Shown: positions 7,993 through 16,249 of the stretch, piece after piece
Position numbering within the stretch: position 1 is the first letter of the stretch
How the letters are laid out: every line of letters begins with the position of its first letter
Assembly (NCBI GenBank): GCA_039030335.1
Contig: JBCCEJ010000008.1
Span: 1-64,000 of the forward strand
Length of the DNA: 64,000 nt
Direction: 5' to 3'
DNA from: JBCCEJ01 sp039030335
GTDB lineage: Bacteria > Pseudomonadota > Gammaproteobacteria > HK1
Made by a program: the position numbers and the translations under genes
The notes under the pieces: model-generated
The model's input: the letters and a program-made list of their open reading frames with translations, nothing else
Told to the model about the DNA's origin: nothing
The model's database searches: none

Positions 7993-9723
7993 TCACCCGG
8001 AGCGGCGAAGACTGGCCCAGTTGTCCGGGAGCGCGATGGTCTGCGTCACCGGATAACCGAGCATGCCGTTGTGGGCGAACACGTACGCGTTGGTGCGCAG
8101 CGGATCGCCGCTTACCGCGAGCATGAAGTCTTCCGGCCGCGCCACGATCGGCACCAGACGGTCGGGCGCATCACTCTCGGCCAGCACGGCCGGACCGCGC
8201 CCTTCGGCCACGAGCTCGTTCAGCGTCCGACGCCCTGGCACGAGATTGGTCCACTCGCCGATGTAGCGTTCGAACGCGTTCGCCGGAACACGCGCATGCT
8301 GATAGAGATACTGTTTGACGTCGTCGCGCGAATACCCGGACCGCGCGATGGTGCGCGCCAGGACAGGGCTCAGGATCAGCATCGGGCAAAGCGTGCCAAC
8401 GGCAAGGCCGGCGGTGAACACCAGTTCCCACCCATGCTGCTTTGCCAGACCGTCTGCCAGGTAGGGCAAGATCTCCTCGGCCGTCGTCCCGTAGGCCGAC
8501 GCGAGCACGTCGCCGCCGGTAAACCGCGCAATGGTGACGGCGTTCTGACCGCGCGCCGCTCCGCGATCCGTCGCAAGCGCCGGCCAGCCGATCTCGTCCA
8601 GCACCGCCTCATTCTCAGCGAGCACAACGCGAAACGTATTGCCATAAGTCCCTTTGTCGTTGTGGTGCAACCGGAAGCCCGCGCCGTTTAGCAATAGCAA
8701 ACGCCAGAAGCGCCCAACCGTGGTGTTGGCCTGAAAGCCGTCACGCAACGCGCCTTGCTCGAAGTTGAATTCGAGCTCTCGAATGAGCGGGCCATTCAAA
8801 GTGATCAGCGTCTCGGCGCCGGGCGTGTTGCCACTGTGCTCGACGCCGTAGTCAGGATTCGCCATCGCGCGGGCAAGAGCCTCGAGAATCGGCATGTATT
8901 CCGGACGGCAGCCAGCCATGACGCCGTTCGCGGCAACCACCATGGGCGTCAGGCGGCGATTGTCCGGCAACACAGTGCCAAGATCAGCGTCCGGCGCCGA
9001 ATCGGTGAACTGCAGGAATCGATCGATGCGCTCGCGCGTCGGCGGAATCAACGGCAGGCCGTCGCTCCAGCCGTTCTCGTAGAAGAAGCGATTCACTTCC
9101 TCGAACGACCCGTTGAACACGACGTCGCCAGGCGACGGCTCATTCGTGACGGCAGCGACCGACTGTTCTCCGAGCAGATTCTCGATGACGTCGGCCACCG
9201 TCTGGGTACGCACGTCTTCGGTGAGAGCGTCCATACTCTGCGTGTCGACATGGCCCGCCAGGCGCGCCAGCGGCAAGTTCGGTAGCCCCAGGCCTGCCGC
9301 GGTCGTCGAAGCCTGACCGATGAAACCTTCGCACACCAGCGAAGCACTCGGAATGCCAGCCTGTTCTGCCACAGCGCTCACCCGCAGCACGGCGGGTGTG
9401 CAGCTGCCTCAGCAACCGATACCGGAAATGACCGCGTCAGCGCCGAGTGCCTCCAGCCGTGCCGGCAGATTGGCAAGGATCTCACGCTCCTCGTCGCCGT
9501 GCGTGGAGCCGAACTCGTCGTAACGCACAAAACGCACATCCGGGTACCGGGCTTTGAGCGCCGCTTCCAGCATGGGGAAGATCTCGTCACCTCGGAACAG
9601 GTAGTCCCACAGCTGGCACACGGTCTTTCCATTCAGCGAGTCGAGGCGTGGCGCCAGTGGACTGACCGCCAGCGTCTTGGCCCCGCGCGGCCAGATCACA
9701 TCCTCCAGGTGCTCGGGTGTCAT
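7993..9723 (-). CDS. UGSC-family selenoprotein (in-frame TGA read as selenocysteine)
   Basis: Read through the TGA at 9409-9411, this is one 576-residue protein rather than two genes. The first 104 codons end in ISGIGC; the next codon is TGA, followed in the same frame by GSCTPAVLRVSAVAEQAGIP. The joined motif is C-U-G-S-C-T, the signature of the UGSC (seleno)protein family, with Sec at residue 105. The ATG at 9723 has a GGGAGA site six bases upstream. Residues about 1-170 form the UGSC domain; the rest is a domain with NGWSDGLPLIPPT and VMAGCRPEYMP, shared with the next gene. A hairpin fitting bacterial SECIS rules lies just after the TGA. The reaction is unknown; a thiol/selenol redox role is inferred from the Cys/Sec cluster. 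Confidence 0.85.
9372..9406 (-). promoter_or_regulatory. bacterial SECIS-like hairpin
   Basis: Directly 3' of the TGA, the transcript can fold into ACCCGC / GCGGGU (6 bp, 9392-9397 with 9380-9385) closed by a six-base loop CGUGCU (9386-9391). The stem extends outward by about seven more pairs with one bulge and one A-A mismatch. The loop starts 18 bases after the TGA and has G as its second base. This agrees with known bacterial SECIS features: loop 16-37 nt from UGA, small loop, G in the first two loop positions. It would recruit SelB-GTP-Sec-tRNA. Confidence 0.75.
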
Positions 9724-9834
9724 CTTGATTCTCCCGGTGTGAGCGGTTGCACGACCCGACGACTATCCTGCCACGTTCGGCCCGCGGTCAAGCTCGCGCG
9801 TTCGAGACGAATATCCCCGTTGCGAGCCTCAGGC

Positions 9835-10680
9835 TCAGCCGCGGGCGCTGCCCAGGCGGTCGTCCAAGAGCGTGATCCGATTCATGACGCGGTAGTTGGG
9901 CAGATAATCGGACACGGCGTAGTGCATCGTGACGCGGTTGTCCCACATGACCACGTCGCCAGCTGACCACCGCCACCGCATCTGGATCTCCGGGCGGCTC
10001 ATGTGGTTCGCCAACAGTGTGCGCAGCGCGTTCGACTCGTTGGTCGTCAGCCCCATGATGTGCGTGACGAACGCTTCGTTGAAATTCAGGAACCTGCGTT
10101 TCGTCACCGGGTGCTCGGCCACCAGCGGACGGATCTGATGACCGAACCTCCCGACCGCTTCGTTCAGGCGCTGAGCCCCTCCCCTGTTCGCCTCGTCGAG
10201 TCCCACCGTGTTGCGAAAGTCCCCGAGATCGTGCACGGCTTCGAGGTTTTCGAGGTCGGCCTTCAGGCCGTCGGAGAGGCGGTCGTACGCGCTATACAAG
10301 CTTGCCCACAGCGTGTCGCCCCCGCACTCGGGCACCGTGCGCGCGACGAGCACGGAAGCGAATGGCTGAGTTGCCTTGAACGTCAGGTCGGTGTGCCAGC
10401 TGTTCGTGTCCGGGGGCGTCTCGGCCGTGCTTTCCAGCAGAACGATGTGGCGGTATCCATCAACGTTCGGATAGACCGGATGCGGCTCATCCAACGCCCC
10501 GAAGCACGACGCAAACGCGAGGTGCTGCTCAGCCGTCGGCGCGGCTTTCGGAAACACCAGGGTCTGATGTTCCAGCAAGGCGTCATAAACTTCCGACACC
10601 GCCGACGGCACGGCGGGCCGGGCCCAATCGAAACCTTCGACGACGCAACCGATAGCGGGACATATCTTACGGAAAATCAT
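9835..10680 (-). CDS. TauD/TfdA-family Fe(II)/2-oxoglutarate dioxygenase
   Basis: A 281-residue cytoplasmic dioxygenase of the taurine/2,4-D type. The HxD metal pair is in SWHTDLTF (about residue 95), and the distal metal His is in VTMHYAVSDY. The following NYRVMNRITL carries the Arg that binds 2-oxoglutarate. GDVVMWDNR is the usual strand before the distal His. These enzymes hydroxylate a substrate while converting 2-oxoglutarate to succinate and CO2; the substrate cannot be told from sequence. It lies 111 bases downstream of nothing on its own strand and is upstream of the UGSC operon in the same direction. Confidence 0.9.
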   Translation of the reverse strand: MIFRKICPAIGCVVEGFDWARPAVPSAVSEVYDALLEHQTLVFPKAAPTAEQHLAFASCFGALDEPHPVYPNVDGYRHIVLLESTAETPPDTNSWHTDLTFKATQPFASVLVARTVPECGGDTLWASLYSAYDRLSDGLKADLENLEAVHDLGDFRNTVGLDEANRGGAQRLNEAVGRFGHQIRPLVAEHPVTKRRFLNFNEAFVTHIMGLTTNESNALRTLLANHMSRPEIQMRWRWSAGDVVMWDNRVTMHYAVSDYLPNYRVMNRITLLDDRLGSARG

Positions 10681-10864
10681 GATGCGGGATTCGAACAGAA
10701 CTCCTGGGTCGTGACGGAACCGCCACCCGAAGCGATACCGGGAAGCGCACTCGACGTTCTACTAGAGACATCTGGAATACGCCAGCAGCCATGCGCGATC
10801 GGGACTCGCGAACCCCGCGGCGGCGAGACGAGGCCGGGGCGCGCAATGCCGCTTAGCCACCCGT

Positions 10865-11542
10865 TCAGGCGCCGCCCAGCGCCGGCTTTACCTCGCGTTC
10901 CCAGTACTCACGACTGGACTGTTCGTGCGCCACGACGTGCCCTGTACACGGGTGCGCTGCCAATACGCGGGACACGAACTGCTCGATGCGCGGACAAGCC
11001 GCGTAGAACCGTTCGGCCGGGTGCACACTGGTGGCCCAGAAAGCGAGCAACATATCGAGCAAGGTAAACCGGTCGCCGAGGTAGAAGCGCCGGCCATCAT
11101 CGAATCGCGCATCGACGACGGCAAAGCGTTCGGTCAGCACGTCGCGCGCCATCGAATGGACGCGCGCCGCATCGCCTGGCGCCGCCGCAAAGCGCTCGGG
11201 AAAGTAAAACCGCTTGATCTCCGGCTGGATGTCGTTGGTGCAGAAGAACAGCCCGCTCAGGAACGCCCCGCGCTCAGGGTCGCCGGCCGGCGGCGCCAGG
11301 GTATGCAAGGCGTGCTCTTCGGCGAGATAGAGCATGATCGCGGGCGCCTCGTGCAGTACCTCCCCCGCAGGAGTCCGCAGCACAGGGACGTATCCTGCCG
11401 GGTTTAGCGCCAGAAAACCGGGCGTCCGGAAAGCACCGTGGCGCATATCGAGGTCGTGCAGGCGGTACCGGATGCCAGCGTAGTCCAACACCATCAAAAC
11501 CAGCCCCGTGCGGGTATACCTGCCCCCAAAAACCTCGTACAT
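10865..11542 (-). CDS. glutathione S-transferase family protein
   Basis: A 225-residue GST. The N-terminal thioredoxin-like half contains NPAGYVPVLRTPAGEVLHEA, with the cis-Pro before the beta strand (VPVL) and the glutathione-binding E-A-P-A-I-M-L-Y-L turn. The C-terminal all-helical half includes GDRFTLLDMLL, the N-capping box and hydrophobic staple found in GSTs. The start at 11542 (MYEVFGG) is chosen because GGGAGG lies upstream and the fold starts there; an in-frame extension of 35 residues upstream looks unlike protein. The substrate is unknown. Confidence 0.85.
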   Translation of the reverse strand: MYEVFGGRYTRTGLVLMVLDYAGIRYRLHDLDMRHGAFRTPGFLALNPAGYVPVLRTPAGEVLHEAPAIMLYLAEEHALHTLAPPAGDPERGAFLSGLFFCTNDIQPEIKRFYFPERFAAAPGDAARVHSMARDVLTERFAVVDARFDDGRRFYLGDRFTLLDMLLAFWATSVHPAERFYAACPRIEQFVSRVLAAHPCTGHVVAHEQSSREYWEREVKPALGGA

Positions 11543-11781
11543 GGCGTTGTCGACCCTCCCGTCGAAACTTTCCAACCAGCGCGCATTCGCGCTTGCGCGG
11601 CCCGGATCCCGGCAAGTTCGGCCAGGAACCGGCACCTGCCGTTCCAAACTGTGGCCCGGTTCACGGTGGGCCGGCTACGATAAAGCCACATTTTGCAGGA
11701 CTGGCCAGGCCGTAAGACCGCATTATCCTGCGGCCGCTCACGGGAGAGGATCTCGGGCCACCGAACAGAGGACGGCTTCGC

Positions 11782-13542
11782 GTGAGCGGCGACGAGAGCA
11801 GTTTTACTTTACCGGAAGGGAAGATCTTCTCGGCTGGCGGTCGCCCCATGTTCAAGATCATGAGCGTGCTCGGCACTGGCGGCTTCGGTATCACCTATCG
11901 CGTCAAACACCGTAACGGCACCGACTACGCGATGAAGGAGTACTTCCCTCAGCAGTTCGCCGCACGGCTTCCCGACGGTCGCATAGAACCATTCGACGAC
12001 GACGTATCGAGGGAGAAATTCCAATGGGGCCTCAGCCGCTTCACCAGCGAGGCGGCCGTACTCGCCCGTTGCCGACACGACAACATCGTCAAGGTGATCG
12101 GCGCGACGATCAGCGACGGCACTGGTACCGGCTACTTCCTGATGGAGTATGAGCACGGCCGCACGCTGCACGCCGCTACGGGCAGTGACAATCTGCTCGA
12201 CGAGCCGGCCGCGCTGCGCTTCGGCGTGGCCTTGCTCGACGGCCTGGCCGTCGTGCACGCAAACGGCCTGATTCACCGCGACATCAAGCCGGCCAACATC
12301 TATGTGTGCACGGATGGCCGGCCCGTACTGCTGGATTTCGGCTCGGCGCGCGACATCAACCCGGAAGCACCGCGCAACGTTACCCAACTCATCACACCTG
12401 GCTTTTCGCCGCACGAACAGTACGAGAGTTCGAGCGAAAATCAGGGGCCCTGGACTGACATCTACTCTCTGGCAGCCAGTCTGCTCGCCAGCATCAGCGG
12501 CGAATCACCGCGCGCCATCGACACCAAGAAGCGCCTGGTACCGATCGATGGCGATCCGGTCCAGAACATTATCGACAAGCTGGTGGCGGCGGAGCGCGTG
12601 ACGACGGAGTTCGCCGAACTGCTGAGCTGGGCCCTCGACATCGAGCAGATGAACCGGCCACAGTCCGCGGTGGAGTTCCGGCAGAGGCTGGTCAGCTACC
12701 ACGAAAGCCACACCGTGGGCGCGCTGACGACGTGGGCACCGGCGAGGCGACTCGCCGATCGGCAAGTCGAAAAAGACTTCACGACGCTGATGGGCGACGC
12801 CAAGCTGACCGCCGAGTTTCGCGATCGGGCGACGATCGATGGCGGCACTGAAGTCGACATGCCCCGCATGATGATCGTGCCGACCGGATCATTCATGCTG
12901 GGCTCACCGCCGTCTGAACCGGGCCGTGAAGATGCCGAAGGTCCGCAGCTCTGGGTGGAGCTACGCAACCGCTTCGCGATGTCGAAGTATCTGATCACCA
13001 ATGCCCAGTACGCCGTTTACCTGAGCGCCACCGGCGCAGATGCGAGCGCCTTTGCCGACGCGCCGCCCACTCTGCCGGCCACCGGCATGAACTGGAAAGA
13101 CGCACACGGCTTCACCCACTGGTTGTCGCAGATATCAGGCAAACACTATCGGCTTCCGAGCGAGCAGGAATGGGAGTGGTCGTGCCGGGCGCGGGCAACC
13201 ACGGCATTTCCATGGGGGTCAGCCTGGGACCCGGTAAAGGCCAACGCCGGCACCGACCAGCCAAGCGCGGTGGGCGAATATCCGGCCAACGATTTCGGTC
13301 TGCACGACTGCACCGGCAACGTACGTGAATGGGTGGCAGACGCATGGCATAACAACCATGTGCGCGCACCTACCGAAGGGCAGGCCCGTACGCCACCGCG
13401 CGGCATGCCGCTGGTGTTGAGGGTGACCAAAGGTGGCACCTGGAACGCGCCGCCGGAGCAGGCGCGCACGGCCGCGCGCTATCCGATCATCGAAACGGAA
13501 CGTCGGTCGGACGTGGGATTCCGGGTGCTTCGCGAAGTTTGA
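11782..13542 (+). CDS. serine/threonine protein kinase fused to an FGE/sulfatase-modifying-factor domain
   Basis: A 586-residue fusion. Residues about 24-310 are a Hanks-type kinase: glycine loop LGTGGFG (30-36), ATP-binding Lys52 in AMKEYFP, catalytic HRDIKPANI (about 165), and DFGSAR (about 184), all intact. Residues about 360-586 are a formylglycine-generating-enzyme-like domain: PTGSFMLGS, YLITNAQYA, RLPSEQEWEWSCRA, GNVREWVAD, and the end RSDVGFRVLRE. Such FGE-like domains in kinases usually serve as ligand-binding modules; the copper-binding Cys pair of true FGE is not evident. There is no membrane segment. GTG start with GAGGA upstream. Its target is unknown. Confidence 0.88.
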   Translation: MSGDESSFTLPEGKIFSAGGRPMFKIMSVLGTGGFGITYRVKHRNGTDYAMKEYFPQQFAARLPDGRIEPFDDDVSREKFQWGLSRFTSEAAVLARCRHDNIVKVIGATISDGTGTGYFLMEYEHGRTLHAATGSDNLLDEPAALRFGVALLDGLAVVHANGLIHRDIKPANIYVCTDGRPVLLDFGSARDINPEAPRNVTQLITPGFSPHEQYESSSENQGPWTDIYSLAASLLASISGESPRAIDTKKRLVPIDGDPVQNIIDKLVAAERVTTEFAELLSWALDIEQMNRPQSAVEFRQRLVSYHESHTVGALTTWAPARRLADRQVEKDFTTLMGDAKLTAEFRDRATIDGGTEVDMPRMMIVPTGSFMLGSPPSEPGREDAEGPQLWVELRNRFAMSKYLITNAQYAVYLSATGADASAFADAPPTLPATGMNWKDAHGFTHWLSQISGKHYRLPSEQEWEWSCRARATTAFPWGSAWDPVKANAGTDQPSAVGEYPANDFGLHDCTGNVREWVADAWHNNHVRAPTEGQARTPPRGMPLVLRVTKGGTWNAPPEQARTAARYPIIETERRSDVGFRVLREV

Positions 13543-13567
13543 GGCGGGTCTGCGCGGGCCACGCCGA

Positions 13568-14467
13568 TCAGCCAGATTGTCCTTGGCTCCGATCGGCTTG
13601 CGCTGTGAAAATCGACCCGTAGCCAGTGCGGCTCCAGTCGGGCGGCAGGCGACACGGACGTGGGTCGTGATGGGCCCATTTCGCGGGCTGGCCGCGCACG
13701 ATCTCGCCGGTATGCGACGTCGGTGTAGGCGCGGCCGTGTATGTGAACGCGTCGGCCGAGGAAAAAACATTCAGCAGGCAAGGGCGCGCCGAGGCGGCCT
13801 GACTGGGTGGCGAGCCGTGCACCGTACGGCAGTTGATGGCGAAGACCGTGCCGGCCGGGCCGGTCAGGTCCACGGCCTGCCCGAGTTCGAGCCTCGCCAC
13901 GTCGTCCGCAGCCAGCGAACCGGTCCAGCGTTCGCCATCGAACTGATCGAACAGTTCGCCATCGTGACTTCCGGGCACCACCTGCAACGGTCCATCAGCG
14001 AGCGACACGTCGTCCAGGTACACGCCTATCGTTACCGGGGAGTAGTTCGTGTGCGGCCAGGCCTGGATATCCTGGTGCCATTTGATCGCGCTCGTCTTGC
14101 CGGCGCTTTTGAAATTGAGCTTGGCGCTGTGGAATTTGACATCCGGGCCGACCAGATCGGCGGCGAGTTCCGTGATCACCGAGCCGGCTGCGAAGGCCCA
14201 ATAGTCCGGATGACGATCGACAGCTGCCCGAATGCGCCGTACGTCCGGTGCCGCTGCCGAATGCGCGTCACCGACGTCGAAACTCTCGTTCGACGCGGAC
14301 ACGGCGCGGCTCTTGTCGAGCAGCTCGCGCGTCGCCTGACGCAAACGGTCCAACCACTCAGCCGGCAAGAAGTCAGGCAAGTGCAGATAGCCGTCCGCGA
14401 AGTACTGCTCGCGCTGCGGGGACGTGATGACGTTGGGGGCATACGCCCGAATCTCTTCCTGACGCAT
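13568..14467 (-). CDS. phytanoyl-CoA dioxygenase (PhyH) family protein
   Basis: A 299-residue Fe(II)/2-oxoglutarate oxygenase of the PhyH family. The metal-binding H-x-D is in IKWHQDIQAWP, the distal His in RTVHGSPP, and VYLDDVSLADGPLQVVPGSH is the conserved double-stranded beta-helix segment. PhyH proteins hydroxylate acyl-CoAs or diverse small molecules; no substrate can be assigned. It lies just downstream of a truncated flavoprotein fragment on the same strand and may have been part of a CCA-adding-enzyme operon. Confidence 0.88.
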   Translation of the reverse strand: MRQEEIRAYAPNVITSPQREQYFADGYLHLPDFLPAEWLDRLRQATRELLDKSRAVSASNESFDVGDAHSAAAPDVRRIRAAVDRHPDYWAFAAGSVITELAADLVGPDVKFHSAKLNFKSAGKTSAIKWHQDIQAWPHTNYSPVTIGVYLDDVSLADGPLQVVPGSHDGELFDQFDGERWTGSLAADDVARLELGQAVDLTGPAGTVFAINCRTVHGSPPSQAASARPCLLNVFSSADAFTYTAAPTPTSHTGEIVRGQPAKWAHHDPRPCRLPPDWSRTGYGSIFTAQADRSQGQSG

Positions 14468-14505
14468 TTGACTGTTGCCGGCCGCAGCCGGTATCCACCT
14501 TCAGC

Positions 14506-14736
14506 TTAAACCCGGGATGTTGAAGGCCAGTATATGAATCTGCGCAGCAGTTCGCACGGCGGACAACTGGTCGCGGCAGCCAAGGTCATCTGCGCCATGA
14601 CGGTCGCGCCGGCCCGCCCGGTCAGATTGCGGTCGGTCAACACCAGCCGGGCACCCTCGCGCACGGCGGCGAGCGCGGCGCAAACACCGGCACCAGCCGC
14701 GCGAATGACCAGGACGTCGCTCGTCAGGTGCGTCAC
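14506..14736 (-). pseudogene. truncated FAD-dependent oxidoreductase (fumarate-reductase/aspartate-oxidase type) remnant
   Basis: A 76-codon frame whose first 55 residues match the N-terminal FAD-binding region of succinate/fumarate-type flavoproteins: DVLVI, a glycine-rich turn, AALAAVREGARLVLTD, then NLTGRAGATVMAQMTLAAA. The dinucleotide turn is damaged (IRAAGAG where family members have GxGxxG), and the protein ends after about 20 unrelated residues. Intact homologues run to hundreds of residues. The GTG start overlaps the stop of the CCA-adding enzyme gene (GTGA), so the lost gene was once translationally coupled to it. Confidence 0.65.
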
Positions 14737-16136
14737 TGAGCCCGGTCCTCCTTCTCGGCAGACACTGCCGTCATCAGCACCTGGTCCAGTATCCGGTCGG
14801 GATCGCTCCAGCCGGTGTCATCCTGAACGTCGCGGCACGCGTCGAGAAATTCCCTGAAGTGGGGCCCCGGCTGCATGCCGCGCGCGATCAGGTGACGACC
14901 CTGTACGACATCCACCACCGGCCGATCGGCCAGTTGCAGGCTCTGCATGCGCTCCAGGAAGGCATCACCAGCCGGAAAGCGTCGTGCGAGCGCCGCATCC
15001 GTCGTACGACCGAAACAGTCGGCGCGGGCGACGCGGTAGAGCAGTTCGGGATTGATGCCGCCGGCCTGAAGCTTGCGCGCCAGCCGCCTGAAGCCCCGGT
15101 CCTTGGCCGTGCCGGCGAAGTGCGCGGGCGCTAGATGGTGGCGAACGATACAGCTCACCTGCATGGTCAGCGCACCAGGAGCCCCGATACGGGCCATGAA
15201 CGACTCCGTCGGCGCGACGCCCTGCGCCTCATGATCGGGCGAGCGGACCCGGCCATCCTCCCGCACGGTTACGGCCGGCTTGCCCAGGTCGTGACACAGG
15301 GCACCGAAGCGCACGATCAGGTCGGCCTCAGCGTCATCCGATACGTCCTTCGCCGCTTCGTCGAGGACCATCAGCGTGTGTTCCCACACCGGACCCTCGG
15401 GGTGCCACTGCGGGTCCTGGGGAACGCCGATCAGCGCTTCCAGCTCAGGGAAGAATCGAATGAGACCTGTAGATCTCAGAAAATCGAAGCCGAACGACGG
15501 CCGGCGACCCTTGGCCAACAGTTTCAGCATCTCTCCCCAGATTCGTTCGACCGGCAGTTCCGTCAGATCCAGCGCCGCACTGAGCGCGTGGAGTTCTGCG
15601 TCGGGCGCCATTTCGAACCGGGCCGCAAACTGGGCGACGCGCAAGCCGCGCAATGGATCTTCCGAGAACTGGCCCGCGTCGGTGGCCCGCAGCCGGCCCG
15701 CTTCGAGGTCAGCCTGACCGCCGTGCGGGTCGAGTAGTTCATGCGACAGCACATCGAGACCGAGGCTGTTGATAGTCAGATCGCGGCGGCGTGCGGCCTC
15801 GGCAAAGGTCAGGCCCGGGTCAAGGTCGACGATGAATCCGCGATGTCCGCGGCCCGTTTTGGAATCACGCCGCGGAATCGAAAAATCGACATCGAGACCT
15901 TTGACGCGCAGGACTCCGAATGCCCGCCCAACCTGTATGACCTCCCCAAAACCGGCCAGCACGACCTCGAGTTCGGCCAGTGTCAGACCGTAGATCTCCA
16001 GATCGACATCCTTGGATGGCGCGCCGAGCAGCATGTCGCGCACCAGCCCGCCTACCAGCACGGTGCGGCCACCGCGCTGAGCGATGGTCTCGGCAATGGC
16101 GTTGACGGGGGCCGGAAGCGACGGCCGGAGACTCAT
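14733..16136 (-). CDS. cca: CCA tRNA nucleotidyltransferase / poly(A) polymerase family with HD domain
   Basis: A 467-residue class II nucleotidyltransferase that adds or repairs the 3' CCA of tRNA. The N-terminal head has VLVGGLVRDMLLG and the metal Asp pair in SKDVDLEIYG; DFSIPRRDSKTG and RRRDLTINSLGLD follow. The neck has DPLRGLRVAQFAARF. A C-terminal HD phosphohydrolase domain carries CHDLGKPAVT and IVRHHLAP. The architecture is that of bacterial CCA-adding enzymes with a fused HD domain. It is a housekeeping gene and the most conserved in the window, useful for phylogenetic placement. Confidence 0.92.
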   Translation of the reverse strand: MSLRPSLPAPVNAIAETIAQRGGRTVLVGGLVRDMLLGAPSKDVDLEIYGLTLAELEVVLAGFGEVIQVGRAFGVLRVKGLDVDFSIPRRDSKTGRGHRGFIVDLDPGLTFAEAARRRDLTINSLGLDVLSHELLDPHGGQADLEAGRLRATDAGQFSEDPLRGLRVAQFAARFEMAPDAELHALSAALDLTELPVERIWGEMLKLLAKGRRPSFGFDFLRSTGLIRFFPELEALIGVPQDPQWHPEGPVWEHTLMVLDEAAKDVSDDAEADLIVRFGALCHDLGKPAVTVREDGRVRSPDHEAQGVAPTESFMARIGAPGALTMQVSCIVRHHLAPAHFAGTAKDRGFRRLARKLQAGGINPELLYRVARADCFGRTTDAALARRFPAGDAFLERMQSLQLADRPVVDVVQGRHLIARGMQPGPHFREFLDACRDVQDDTGWSDPDRILDQVLMTAVSAEKEDRAQ

Positions 16137-16249
16137 GGGAAAACTCGTCCTGGCGTGCGGTCAGCGCCGCGCACGAGCATTGTACCGTCAGACGGATATG
16201 ACGCCGGCTTGCGGTCTGCGAACCGGGAACGGACGCCAGCAGGTGCCGC

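Noticed and set aside
9409..9411. TGA as a true stop separating a 104-residue protein from a 465-residue protein
   Set aside because: The two pieces are in the same frame without a shift, the junction spells the UGSC motif, and a SECIS-like hairpin follows.
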